From contig CANQVA010000014.1 in NCBI GenBank assembly GCA_947627175.1, positions 1 through 50,786 of the forward strand: DNA of 50,786 nt, read 5' to 3'. Position 1 is the first letter of the stretch. Every line of letters starts with the position of its first letter. The notes under the pieces were generated by a model. The model saw only the letters and a program-made list of their open reading frames with translations. It was not told the DNA's origin and ran no database searches. Position numbers and translations under genes: made by a program. Positions 15,445 through 23,386 of the stretch are shown here, in pieces. Origin of the DNA: an uncultured Ruminococcus sp. (GTDB lineage Bacteria; Bacillota; Clostridia; Oscillospirales; Ruminococcaceae).

Positions 15445-17316
15445 TCAATATTCGCCGTTTTTGTTAAAATAAACATCATACCATATAAGGAAAATAAACA
15501 CTGTCCATATTTTTCTGCTGTTGTCTGCTTTTCCGTCCTTGTGGTCATCAAGAAGTTTAACAAGCGGTTCTCTGTTGAAAAATTTATCCGCATCATCACT
15601 TTCAAACGCACTTTTAACTATGTTATAATATTTATCTTCTTTTAACCATACACGTATAGGCACAGGAAAACCGAGTTTTTTCTTAACGGCAGTTTTGGCA
15701 GTCTGAGATGGAGTATCTTTTTTTGCGGCAAGTCTCATTGCATACTTTGTGATATATTTTGTTTCGTCCGTTCTTTTATCGTGGGTAACACGGTACTTTG
15801 TAGGGATTTTCTCCGCAAGTGCCATAATTTCCTTATCAAGAAACGGCACACGAAGTTCAAGAGAATTAGCCATACTCATTTTGTCAGCTTTAAGAAGTAT
15901 ATCCCCCGCCATCCACATATGCAAGTCAAGATACTGCATTTTTGTGACATCGTCCTTATTCTTTACTTTCTTATAGAATTTTGACGTAATTGCAGACGGT
16001 TCAGGAGCGTTTGTATTTATTTTAAGAAGATTTTTTCTTTCCTCCGAAGTAAACATATACGCATTGCCGATAAATCTTTCTTCAACGTCCCTGCCCTTTC
16101 TCACAAAGAAATTGACTCCCCTTTTAGCCGGCAGTTTTGACGCTATGTCTGCTATTCCTCTTTTGATTGTTCTCGGTAGTCTGTCATATAAAGTGCCGTT
16201 CGGGTCACTGTAAACATTGTAACCGCCGAAAATTTCGTCTGCACCCTCTCCCGATAAAACAACTTTTAACTTCTCAGAAGCAAGATTGCATACAAAATAT
16301 AATGCAACTGCTGACGGGTCTGCAAGTGGTTCGTCCATATGATACTGAATCATTGAAAGACTATTCCAGTATTCATCGGGCGAAATAACCTTGCTTGTGT
16401 TTTCTTTTCCGATAGCCTTTGAAAAATCTTTAGCCCAACCGATTTCATTATATCTTTCATCATTTCCGAAACCTACGGTAAATGTTTTATCAACATCGGC
16501 AACAGATGCAACATAACTTGAATCCACACCGCTTGACAAAAATGAACCTACTTCAACATCTGCGATTTTATGGGCATCTACGGAGTTATGGAAAGTATCT
16601 GATATTTTGTTTACCCACTCATCAAGAGAAGGTGAATTATCCTCACTGAAATTAACGTCCCAATAACGTTTTGCTTCAAACCTGCCATTTTTCAGAGTAA
16701 AATAATGTGCCGGCGGAAGTTTGTATACATTTTTAAAAAAAGTTTCATAAGTAGGTGAATACTGAAATGTCAGATAATTTTCAAGTGCATCTGTATTAAG
16801 TTCTTTCTTAAAATTTGGATGTTCAAGAAAACACTTTATTTCTGAACCAAACATAAACGTTTTACCCATAACTGCATAATAGAGGGGCTTTATTCCGAAA
16901 AAATCCCTTGCACCGAAAAGTTCCCTTTTATTCTTATCCCATATTACAAAAGCAAACATTCCTCTGAGCATATTAAGAAGTTTAATTCCGTATTCTTCAT
17001 AGCCATGTATCAATACTTCCGTATCGGTATTTGTCTTGAAAACATGACCGGAAGCGACGAGTTTTTCACGGATTTCCATATAATTATATATTTCGCCATT
17101 AAATACAATAACAAGGGATTTATCCTCATTAAAAATAGGCTGGTCACCTTGTGAACTTACGTCTATAATGCTAAGGCGACGATGACCGAGAGCAATTCCC
17201 TCATCAATATATGTTCCCTCTGCATCAGGTCCTCTATGTTTAATCCTGTCCATCATCTTATTGATAACGGCATTCGAATTGTCAATATCGTTTGTAAAAC
17301 CTGTTATTCCGCACAT
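15445..17316 (-). CDS. asnB: Asparagine synthetase (glutamine-hydrolysing)
   Basis: A 623-residue two-domain enzyme that makes asparagine from aspartate, ATP and glutamine. The N-terminal glutaminase begins MCGITGF, so Cys2 is the nucleophile after Met removal; NGEIYNY and the conserved RGP (MKHRGPDAEG-like) follow. The synthetase domain has the SGVDSSYVASV ATP-pyrophosphatase loop near residue 257 and SGEGADEIFGGY near 355. The length agrees with clostridial AsnB (about 615). It has its own promoter and a leader hairpin. It is transcribed with pyrB, so glutamine-dependent amidation and carbamoylation of aspartate would be co-regulated. Surface-polysaccharide amidotransferase paralogues exist, but the metabolic partner favours asparagine synthesis. 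Confidence 0.94.
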   Translation of the reverse strand: MCGITGFTNDIDNSNAVINKMMDRIKHRGPDAEGTYIDEGIALGHRRLSIIDVSSQGDQPIFNEDKSLVIVFNGEIYNYMEIREKLVASGHVFKTNTDTEVLIHGYEEYGIKLLNMLRGMFAFVIWDKNKRELFGARDFFGIKPLYYAVMGKTFMFGSEIKCFLEHPNFKKELNTDALENYLTFQYSPTYETFFKNVYKLPPAHYFTLKNGRFEAKRYWDVNFSEDNSPSLDEWVNKISDTFHNSVDAHKIADVEVGSFLSSGVDSSYVASVADVDKTFTVGFGNDERYNEIGWAKDFSKAIGKENTSKVISPDEYWNSLSMIQYHMDEPLADPSAVALYFVCNLASEKLKVVLSGEGADEIFGGYNVYSDPNGTLYDRLPRTIKRGIADIASKLPAKRGVNFFVRKGRDVEERFIGNAYMFTSEERKNLLKINTNAPEPSAITSKFYKKVKNKDDVTKMQYLDLHMWMAGDILLKADKMSMANSLELRVPFLDKEIMALAEKIPTKYRVTHDKRTDETKYITKYAMRLAAKKDTPSQTAKTAVKKKLGFPVPIRVWLKEDKYYNIVKSAFESDDADKFFNREPLVKLLDDHKDGKADNSRKIWTVFIFLIWYDVYFNKNGEY

Positions 17317-17346
17317 AAATATTTCAACTCACAATACTGTAATTTA

Positions 17347-17399
17347 CAGTGAAAAGTCACTGCCTTAAATATTATACTACATTTTATCATTCTTTGCAA
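17347..17399 (-). promoter_or_regulatory. Promoter and leader hairpin of asnB-pyrB
   Basis: On the minus strand, TTGCAA (17394-17399), a 17-base spacer and TATAAT (17371-17376). The leader then holds a six-pair hairpin (17357-17362 with 17347-17352, four-base loop) near the transcript start, which could protect the 5' end or take part in regulation; no T run follows it. Confidence 0.7.
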
Positions 17400-17491
17400 C
17401 ACTCACTGAAAAATTTTTCCATATTTTATAATATATAATTATATTCCCAAAATAAAAAATATTCTTTTTAACAGCATCTTTTAAAAAGTGC

Positions 17492-17520
17492 TTGACAAAA
17501 CTGAAAAAAAGTGGTATAGT
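17492..17520 (+). promoter_or_regulatory. Promoter of the ACT protein-hom operon
   Basis: TTGACA (17492-17497), a 17-base spacer and TATAGT (17515-17520). The transcript would begin near 17527, giving a leader of about 77 bases with a GC-rich stretch (17544-17566) containing short self-complementary segments; no terminator or known riboswitch is recognisable. Confidence 0.8.
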
Positions 17521-17603
17521 AATTATGTAGTGTACACTTGTTCACCGCCGGCGGACGTTTCTCCGCTTAACTTATTCTGTGTATATCAAAAAAGGTGTAT
17601 AAC

Positions 17604-18047
17604 ATGGAAAAAAAATCACATCTTATTGTTGCCGATTCAAAAATTTTGCCGGAGGTATTCACAAAAGTCCTTGAAGTAAAAAAAATTATGGCGTGCAAGG
17701 GCGAAAAAAGTCTTGCCTCTGCCTGCAAACGTATCGGCATATCACGAAGTGCTTACTATAAATATAAGGACTTCATTTTCTCTTATGAGGAACTGTTCAC
17801 AAGAAAAATATTAAATATTTATCTTCTTTTGAACGACAGCCCGGGAGTGCTGTCCAGTGTCCTTGCTTTTCTTCATAGTCTTAATGCAAATATTCTTACT
17901 GTAAATCAAAGTATACCTGTAGATGGAGCAGCCGCTGTAAATATTTCTTTAAGACTTACTGATGAATCAGACAAGGAACTTACAAAACTTCATTCTGTCA
18001 AAGAACTCGACGGAGTTTTTGAAGTGAAAATTCTGTCCGCCGAGTAA
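17604..18047 (+). CDS. ACT domain protein (PheB/UPF0735 family)
   Basis: A 147-residue protein. An N-terminal helix-turn-helix-like segment (about residues 30-55, with CKRIGISRSAYYKYKD) precedes a C-terminal ACT domain (residues 72-146; LLLNDSPGVLSSVLAFL is the typical ligand-loop start). The family was named PheB in Bacillus and often sits next to homoserine dehydrogenase, as here, where hom begins 26 bp downstream. A role in sensing an amino acid to control hom or its product is inferred from the context and the ACT fold; DNA binding is possible but unproven. The start ATG at 17604 lies six bases after AAAGGTG; the in-frame GTG at 17595 is part of that site. Confidence 0.88.
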   Translation: MEKKSHLIVADSKILPEVFTKVLEVKKIMACKGEKSLASACKRIGISRSAYYKYKDFIFSYEELFTRKILNIYLLLNDSPGVLSSVLAFLHSLNANILTVNQSIPVDGAAAVNISLRLTDESDKELTKLHSVKELDGVFEVKILSAE

Positions 18048-18073
18048 TATTTAATACGGAGGTTTATTCAATT

Positions 18074-19282
18074 ATGTCAGCTAAATTCGCAGTCTTAGGT
18101 CATGGTGTCGTTGGTTCAGGCGTTGTGGAACTTTTCTATAAGAACAAAAGCAGTATAGAAAATCGTGCAGGAACTGAAATGGAAATCAAGTATATACTTG
18201 ATTTGAGAGATTTTCCCGATTCACCTTATAAGGACAAGTTTACAAAAAATTTTGACGATATTCTCAACGACGACGAAATAACAGCAGTCGCTGAATGTAT
18301 GGGCGGTGTTGAACCTGCTTTCACATTTATAAAAGCTCTCCTTGAAAAAGGTAAAAGTGTTTCAACGTCAAATAAGGAACTTGTTGCAGAAAAAGGTGAT
18401 ATTCTCCTGAAAACAGCTAAAGACCACAACTGCAACTTCTTTTTTGAAGCAAGTGTCGGAGGTGCTATTCCGATAATAAGACCGCTTCACCGTTGTCTTG
18501 CTGCAAACGATATTTACAAAACAGCAGGTATTCTCAACGGCACTACAAACTTTATACTTACAAAAATGTATAATGACAATATGCCTTTTGATAAGGCTCT
18601 TAAACTCGCTCAGGAACTCGGCTATGCAGAAAAAAACCCGACAGCAGACGTTGAAGGTCATGATGCCTGTAGAAAAATCTGCATAATTTCATCACTCGTT
18701 TTCGGAAAGCATGTATATCCGAAAAGCGTATATACAAAGGGAATTTCAGACATTCAGCTTTGTGACGTTTCGTCCGCTGATATTCTCGGATATGCTGTTA
18801 AACTTATCGCAGAGGTAAAGAGAAACGACAACGGAAAAATTCTCCCTGTTGTTATGCCTATGCTTGTACCGCACGAAAATATTATGTCAGGTGTAAACGA
18901 TGTATTCAACGCTGTACTCGTTTATGGTGACGGTATTGACCAGACAATGTTTTATGGCAGAGGTGCAGGCAAACTTCCTACCGCAAGTGCAGTTCTCGGT
19001 GATGTTATCGAAGAAGTAAAACATAATGTAACAGTTTTCTCGCAGTCATGGGAATCCGCTGAAGATGATTCATTTATTGACTCTGTTGAAAACTTGTCCG
19101 CACGTTGGTATTTCCGCACACCATCTGACAGTACACCGTCAACAGGCATAAGCGATACATACGATGTTCACGATGACGGAAGTGAATACGCATTCGTCAC
19201 CGATGAAATACTTACATTCGCTCATGCTAAAAATATCGCAGAAAAATTAAATGCACTTGCATTCTTCCCTGTCCTTGACTGA
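18074..19282 (+). CDS. hom: Homoserine dehydrogenase
   Basis: A 402-residue NAD(P)-dependent enzyme reducing aspartate semialdehyde to homoserine, the branch point to threonine and methionine. The Rossmann motif GHGVVGSG lies at residues 9-16, TSNKELVAEKG near 100, and the GILNGTTNFILTKM signature near 153. The usual family length is 420-440 because of a C-terminal ACT domain. Here the last 70 residues begin like one (LSARWYFRT) but lack the PGVL ligand loop and are short, so the internal ACT domain seems degenerate. The separate ACT protein encoded just upstream may supply the regulatory function; that is an inference. Preceded by ACGGAGG at a good distance. Confidence 0.94.
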   Translation: MSAKFAVLGHGVVGSGVVELFYKNKSSIENRAGTEMEIKYILDLRDFPDSPYKDKFTKNFDDILNDDEITAVAECMGGVEPAFTFIKALLEKGKSVSTSNKELVAEKGDILLKTAKDHNCNFFFEASVGGAIPIIRPLHRCLAANDIYKTAGILNGTTNFILTKMYNDNMPFDKALKLAQELGYAEKNPTADVEGHDACRKICIISSLVFGKHVYPKSVYTKGISDIQLCDVSSADILGYAVKLIAEVKRNDNGKILPVVMPMLVPHENIMSGVNDVFNAVLVYGDGIDQTMFYGRGAGKLPTASAVLGDVIEEVKHNVTVFSQSWESAEDDSFIDSVENLSARWYFRTPSDSTPSTGISDTYDVHDDGSEYAFVTDEILTFAHAKNIAEKLNALAFFPVLD

Positions 19283-19283
19283 T

Positions 19284-19319
19284 AAAAAAAAGAAACCGGA
19301 TATATCTATATATCCGGTT
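19284..19319 (-). terminator. Terminator after the PC4-like gene
   Basis: An eleven-pair stem (19294-19304 with 19309-19319) is followed on the minus strand by an eight-base T run. On the plus strand the hairpin directly follows hom but lacks a T run, so for hom it would be a weak terminator. Confidence 0.8.
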
Positions 19320-19325
19320 ACTTCA

Positions 19326-19559
19326 TTATTCAAATGAATCGAGGTCAATATCAGCTAAAAGCCTTTTAAGCTCTGCGAGCTCATCCGCTGTAAGAGTAAC
19401 ACCTTTACCCATTCTTGAGTGGTCGGGCGACCATTCACGAATATCATACTTTGGGTCATGTTCATTCCAGCTTACGAGGTTAATCTCTTTTGACCAACCT
19501 TTTGCATTCTCTGAAAGAACACCGATTTTTTCAGTGATTTCAAATTTGAGTTCTGCCAT
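19326..19559 (-). CDS. YdbC/PC4-like single-strand DNA-binding protein
   Basis: A 77-residue protein resembling bacterial YdbC, a member of the PC4 (transcriptional coactivator p15) fold that binds single-stranded DNA as a dimer. Seen: the sequence KGWSKEINLVSWNEHDPKYDIREW, which forms the antiparallel strands, then RMGKGVTLTADELAELKRLL, a loop with basic residues leading into the C-terminal dimerisation helix. The length is typical for the family. It is preceded by AAGGAATATT and appears to be a single gene or the second of two with the DUF6514-like gene 100 bp upstream. Function in the cell is not established for this branch. Confidence 0.85.
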   Translation of the reverse strand: MAELKFEITEKIGVLSENAKGWSKEINLVSWNEHDPKYDIREWSPDHSRMGKGVTLTADELAELKRLLADIDLDSFE

Positions 19560-19661
19560 GTCAATATTCCTTTCATAAATAAAATAGACCGTACTTTCCG
19601 GTACGACTTATTATTTTACCACAAAAAAGAAAATTTGTCTATACTTTTTCAAAAATTTTTT

Positions 19662-19952
19662 TCAGATTGAAAGCCGTAAATAATCAAGTGCTTTTATGTA
19701 CATATATTTAGGAACTGTCCTGCTTTTTATAAGAATTTCGGCAAAACATACAGCATCTTCAATATTTCGTGAAAAATCAGCAATGACTTCTTTTTCACCT
19801 GTGTTATAATCCTCTGTTTCTATACCATATGTAACAGTCTTTCCTATATATCCAGAAATAACCCTGTAAGCCACTTTATTTTCACCGTAGACTTCCATGT
19901 AAATAGTTCGGTCAGTAACCTTATTTTTTACTTTTTTAACTGCATTAAACAT
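19662..19952 (-). CDS. DUF6514-like small protein
   Basis: A 96-residue protein with the pattern of DUF6514 proteins common in clostridia: an N-terminal beta region (TYGIETEDYNTGEKEVIADFS) and a C-terminal helix pair (EDAVCFAEILIKSRTVPKYMYIKALDYL). A strong AAGGAGG site precedes the ATG. The identification is from the remembered family pattern; no function is known to me. Downstream, before the PC4-like gene, are 100 bases with no recognisable element; upstream lies the repeat-rich spacer. Confidence 0.65.
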   Translation of the reverse strand: MFNAVKKVKNKVTDRTIYMEVYGENKVAYRVISGYIGKTVTYGIETEDYNTGEKEVIADFSRNIEDAVCFAEILIKSRTVPKYMYIKALDYLRLSI

Positions 19953-20140
19953 AGTATCCTCCTTTCTTTTAAAATATTATAACACACACATTGAATGAAG
20001 TGAACGGGTGTAATAAAAGTTTTTTTGAGATATTGTGTAATTAAAAGACGAAAAAAATTTTATAAAAAATTTTATAGTTCTTTTTTATCCCCTTAAAAAT
20101 TTTCTATTTAAAAAAGTTTTATAATCATCTCTTAAAAAAA

Positions 20141-20745
20141 TTAAAAGAAAATTTCTCTCTTGAATTCGTATAATATGTGTTATAAGTTTATTATATTTGA
20201 GTTTCACAAAAAAATAATATTCTTGCAAATAAAAAAATATTTTGTTTTTATGAATATCAATAGACTATTAAAAAGCTATTTAAAAAATCACTTTTAAAAA
20301 ATTCTTTCATTGGTTCATAATCTATTAGAGAAATTGAAGAAAAATCCCCTCTTTTATTTTTTGAAAAAATTAAGAAAACTCCTTTTATCTCTCGGAGAAT
20401 TAAGCAAAAATCTTTTCTTTTATATCTTGAAAATATTAGAGGAATATTCCCTCTTCTTTATATCTCGAAGAAATTAAAAAGAACTCCTCGTCATTTATCT
20501 TTTAAAGAAATTGAAGAAAAATTTTATTTTTTATCTTTTGGAAAAATTAAAAGAAAATTTTTCTCATACATTCGTATAATATGGGTTATAAGTTTAATAT
20601 ATCCGAATTTCACAAAAAAAATAATATGCTTGCAAATTTAAAAAATATTTTGCTTTCATTAAGACTAATAAATTATTAAAAATAAAACCTATTGAAGCCC
20701 CTATTAAAAAAACTCCCTCATCTGTTCATATGTTTATTAGTTTAA
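20141..20745. repeat. AT-rich spacer made of a duplicated block and degenerate ~36-bp tandem repeats
   Basis: The 860-base gap between 19953 and 20815 has no credible gene. A block of roughly 190 bases occurs twice in direct orientation with a 406-base offset (about 20141-20330 and 20547-20745). Both copies contain TTAAAAGAAAATTT, TTCGTATAATATG, GTTATAAGTTTA, TTTCACAAAAAAA and CTTGCAAAT. Between them lie about seven degenerate units starting near 20328, 20363, 20394, 20429, 20467, 20504 and 20540. Each reads roughly GAAAAAATTAAGAAAAA then TCCTCTTTTATATCTT, spaced 31-38 bases. The units are too diverged and have no spacers, so this is not a CRISPR array. Purpose unknown. Confidence 0.7.
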
Positions 20746-20754
20746 TATTTCACA

Positions 20755-20789
20755 AATAAAAAAGTATTCTGCCATAAAGACAGAATACT
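20755..20789 (-). terminator. Terminator of the glycogen operon
   Basis: On the minus strand, a nine-pair stem (20781-20789 with 20763-20771) and a T run follow the glgA stop by about 27 bases. Confidence 0.85.
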
Positions 20790-20815
20790 AATTCACTAAT
20801 TACAATCACTTTTCA

Positions 20816-22234
20816 TTATATTGACAAAACGTCATTGTAAAGTTTCACATAGACATCAGCTGAAGCTGCCCAGCTATAGTCGCACTTCATTGCACGCTTT
20901 ACAAGAGCATTCCAGACTTCTTTATTTTCATAATCATTTTTAGCACGTTTTACAGCGTCAAGCATATCATTTGCATTATATGTCTTAAATGTAAATCCAT
21001 TTCCATCCACACCGCCGTTATCATGTACAGAATCACGAAGTCCCCCTGTTTCACGGACAATCGGAATAGTTCCGTACCGCATGGAAATCATCTGTGCAAG
21101 ACCGCACGGTTCACTTTGTGACGGCATGAGGAACATATCAGTGCCTGCATAAATTTTGTGCGAAAGTTCGGGAACAAATCCCAGTGTAACAGAAACTTTG
21201 TCAGGATACCTTGCGGACATCTCACGGAAAAAGTCTTCATAAACTTTTTCACCGCTTCCGAGAACAGCGAATTTAAAGCCCATTCTGACCATTTCATCAA
21301 ATACGTATCTGATAAGGTCTATTCCCTTATGTCTAACAAATCTTGTAACTATACCTATAACAGGCTCATCACCGCCGGCAAGTCCCAGTTCATTAAGGAG
21401 AGATTTTTTACATTCTGACTTTCCTGAAATATCATCAGCCGAAAAACTCCTTGCTATTGCGGAATCATTCTGCGGATTATATATATCATAATCAATGCCG
21501 TTAAGAATACCTTTAAGTTTATACTGTTTTGTAACGAGTATCCTATCGAGTGAATGAGCATACCACGGGTCAAGAATTTCCCATGCATAACTTGGACTTA
21601 CCGTTGTTATACGGTCAGCCGTTTCAAAAGCACCTTTCATCATATTTATATAGCCGTCATATTCAAGCAAACCTGCGTTATACATAGGTATTCCCATAAG
21701 TTCATTGAGAACTTCACGTCCATAACGTCCCTGATATTCAATATTATGAACAGTGAACACATTTTTTATACCGTCATAACCCTGCTGATACTTATAGTAA
21801 ACATTATAATAAACGGGAATTAAAGCCGTCTGCCAGTCATGACAATGGATTATATTTGGCTTAAAATCAATATGTCTGAGCATTTCGAGGACAGCACGGT
21901 CAAAGAATACAAATCTTTCGCAATCATCATAAAAGCCATACAGACCATCTCTTGAAAAATAATATTCATTATCAATAAAATAATAATCTATTCCGTTTTG
22001 ATTAGCTTTAAATATTCCGCAATATTGTTTTCTCCACGAAACATCAACAGTAATATTTTTTATAAAAGTCATCTGACAGCGGAGTTCATCGCTAATTGAA
22101 CTGTAAAGCGGTATAACCACACTGCAATTATGACCCTTTGCATTTATATATTTAGGAAGTGAACCTACTACATCAGCAAGACCGCCGGAAGCTGCATAAG
22201 GTACAGCCTCACTGGCAGCAAAAAGTATATTCAT
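20816..22234 (-). CDS. glgA: Glycogen synthase (ADP-glucose type, GT5)
   Basis: A 472-residue cytoplasmic glycosyltransferase that adds glucose from ADP-glucose to glycogen. Layout: N-terminal GT5 domain beginning MNILFAASEAVPYAASGGLADV, HCHDWQTALIP near residue 130, FTVHNIEYQG near 160, then the C-terminal GT-B domain with GIVTRFVRHKGIDL, the MLMPSQSEPCGLAQM acceptor/phosphate loop and RETGGLRDSV. The N-terminal KTGGL motif reads ASGGL, so the Lys15 position known in E. coli as an ADP-glucose contact is Ala15 here; clostridial relatives may share this. It is the last gene of glgB-glgC-glgD-glgA, 14 bp after glgD. The length is normal. Confidence 0.95.
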   Translation of the reverse strand: MNILFAASEAVPYAASGGLADVVGSLPKYINAKGHNCSVVIPLYSSISDELRCQMTFIKNITVDVSWRKQYCGIFKANQNGIDYYFIDNEYYFSRDGLYGFYDDCERFVFFDRAVLEMLRHIDFKPNIIHCHDWQTALIPVYYNVYYKYQQGYDGIKNVFTVHNIEYQGRYGREVLNELMGIPMYNAGLLEYDGYINMMKGAFETADRITTVSPSYAWEILDPWYAHSLDRILVTKQYKLKGILNGIDYDIYNPQNDSAIARSFSADDISGKSECKKSLLNELGLAGGDEPVIGIVTRFVRHKGIDLIRYVFDEMVRMGFKFAVLGSGEKVYEDFFREMSARYPDKVSVTLGFVPELSHKIYAGTDMFLMPSQSEPCGLAQMISMRYGTIPIVRETGGLRDSVHDNGGVDGNGFTFKTYNANDMLDAVKRAKNDYENKEVWNALVKRAMKCDYSWAASADVYVKLYNDVLSI

Positions 22235-22248
22235 AGAGAGCCACCCCG

Positions 22249-23370
22249 TCAGATTTTGCCATTTTTGCCTATATAAAGCGGGTATGTTTCAGAACCGGTA
22301 AGCACCTTGTTATCGCTTACTTCAACGCTTTTATCTGTAATTACAGAAGATATACTACAGTTTTCACCTATTTTTGTACTTTGGAGAATAACGGAATTTT
22401 TTACAACAGTACCCTTTCCGACTTTTACACCTCTGAACAGAATAGAATTTTCAACTGTACCCTCAATTATACAGCCGTCTGCAATGAGTGAATTTTTAAT
22501 ATTCGACTCAAGACCATATTTAACAGGGCCATTGTCACCGATTTTTGTATAAACGGGCATATCCTTATTAAAAAGTGCATTTCTCTTTTCAGTTTCGAGG
22601 AGCATTTTGTTTGCGATATAGTAATTCTGAACGCTGTCAATTCTTGTGAAAAATTCCTTATGTTCATAACCCATGATTTTATATTCATTTTTCTTTGCCT
22701 GAAGTATTTCACGGGTAAAGCTGTGTTGATTACGGCTTGCGGCTTCAAAAACAATCTTCTTCAGAAATTCCTTGCTTAAAATCATCATATCAAGCCACAT
22801 ATTGCACTCGCCTGAAATCTGCGGGTCAACAAGAACGTCGCTAAGACGGTTTTCATCGTTAAATTCAAGAATTGTAGCACAATTATTTTTCTCGCTGTCA
22901 TAAAGTCCCCTGCTGTATATAAGAGTAATATCTGCACCTGTATCTGTATGTTGTTTAAGAACAGGTGTAAAGTCAATAGTGGTTACAACATCGCAGTTTG
23001 CAAGAATAACATATTTAGCTTTTGAATGTTCAACGAAACTCCATATATTGTTAAGAGCATCAAGTCTGCCCTTATACATACCGCCTGTCTGACTGTAAGG
23101 AGGGAGAAGGTGAAGTCCGCCCTTTTTACGTGACAAATCCCAGTCACGACCTGAACCGAGATGGTCAAGGAGAGAGCCATAATTTGACTTTGTGATTACA
23201 CCAACTTCATAAACGCCTGAATTTACCATACTTGAAAGCGGGAAATCAATAAGACGGTAACGTCCGCCAAAAGGTATTGACCCCATAGTTCTTTGCTTTG
23301 TCAGTTCGCTGACATAAGAATCATGCATACTTGCAAAGATTAGTCCTAAAACATTATAATTAACACTCAT
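22249..23370 (-). CDS. glgD: Glucose-1-phosphate adenylyltransferase, GlgD subunit
   Basis: A 373-residue relative of ADP-glucose pyrophosphorylase. It keeps the nucleotidyltransferase outline ([25 protein letters not shown]) and the C-terminal left-handed beta-helix hexapeptides (IEGTVENSILFRGVKVGKGT). It lacks the N-terminal GGxGxRL nucleotide loop, here reduced to IFASMHDSYVSELTKQR. This is the typical GlgD of Firmicutes, a regulatory partner that raises GlgC activity in a heteromer. It lies 16 bp after glgC and 14 bp before glgA. The substitutions are those of the GlgD family and are not signs of decay. Confidence 0.94.
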   Translation of the reverse strand: MSVNYNVLGLIFASMHDSYVSELTKQRTMGSIPFGGRYRLIDFPLSSMVNSGVYEVGVITKSNYGSLLDHLGSGRDWDLSRKKGGLHLLPPYSQTGGMYKGRLDALNNIWSFVEHSKAKYVILANCDVVTTIDFTPVLKQHTDTGADITLIYSRGLYDSEKNNCATILEFNDENRLSDVLVDPQISGECNMWLDMMILSKEFLKKIVFEAASRNQHSFTREILQAKKNEYKIMGYEHKEFFTRIDSVQNYYIANKMLLETEKRNALFNKDMPVYTKIGDNGPVKYGLESNIKNSLIADGCIIEGTVENSILFRGVKVGKGTVVKNSVILQSTKIGENCSISSVITDKSVEVSDNKVLTGSETYPLYIGKNGKI

Positions 23371-23386
23371 AGTAAAATTCCTCCGG

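Noticed and set aside
17521..17603. T-box or riboswitch before the ACT protein-hom operon
   Set aside because: The leader is only about 77 bases, with no T-box sequence, no terminator and no recognisable aptamer.
17488..17679. 63-codon plus-strand ORF at the promoter of the ACT protein
   Set aside because: It overlaps the -35 element and the ACT gene in another frame and has no ribosome binding site.
20328..20560. CRISPR array
   Set aside because: Units are 31-38 bases, degenerate and directly adjacent without unique spacers, and no cas genes are nearby.
22249..23370. Decayed duplicate of glgC
   Set aside because: Loss of the nucleotide loop is the normal state of GlgD, and the gene is intact in its standard operon position.
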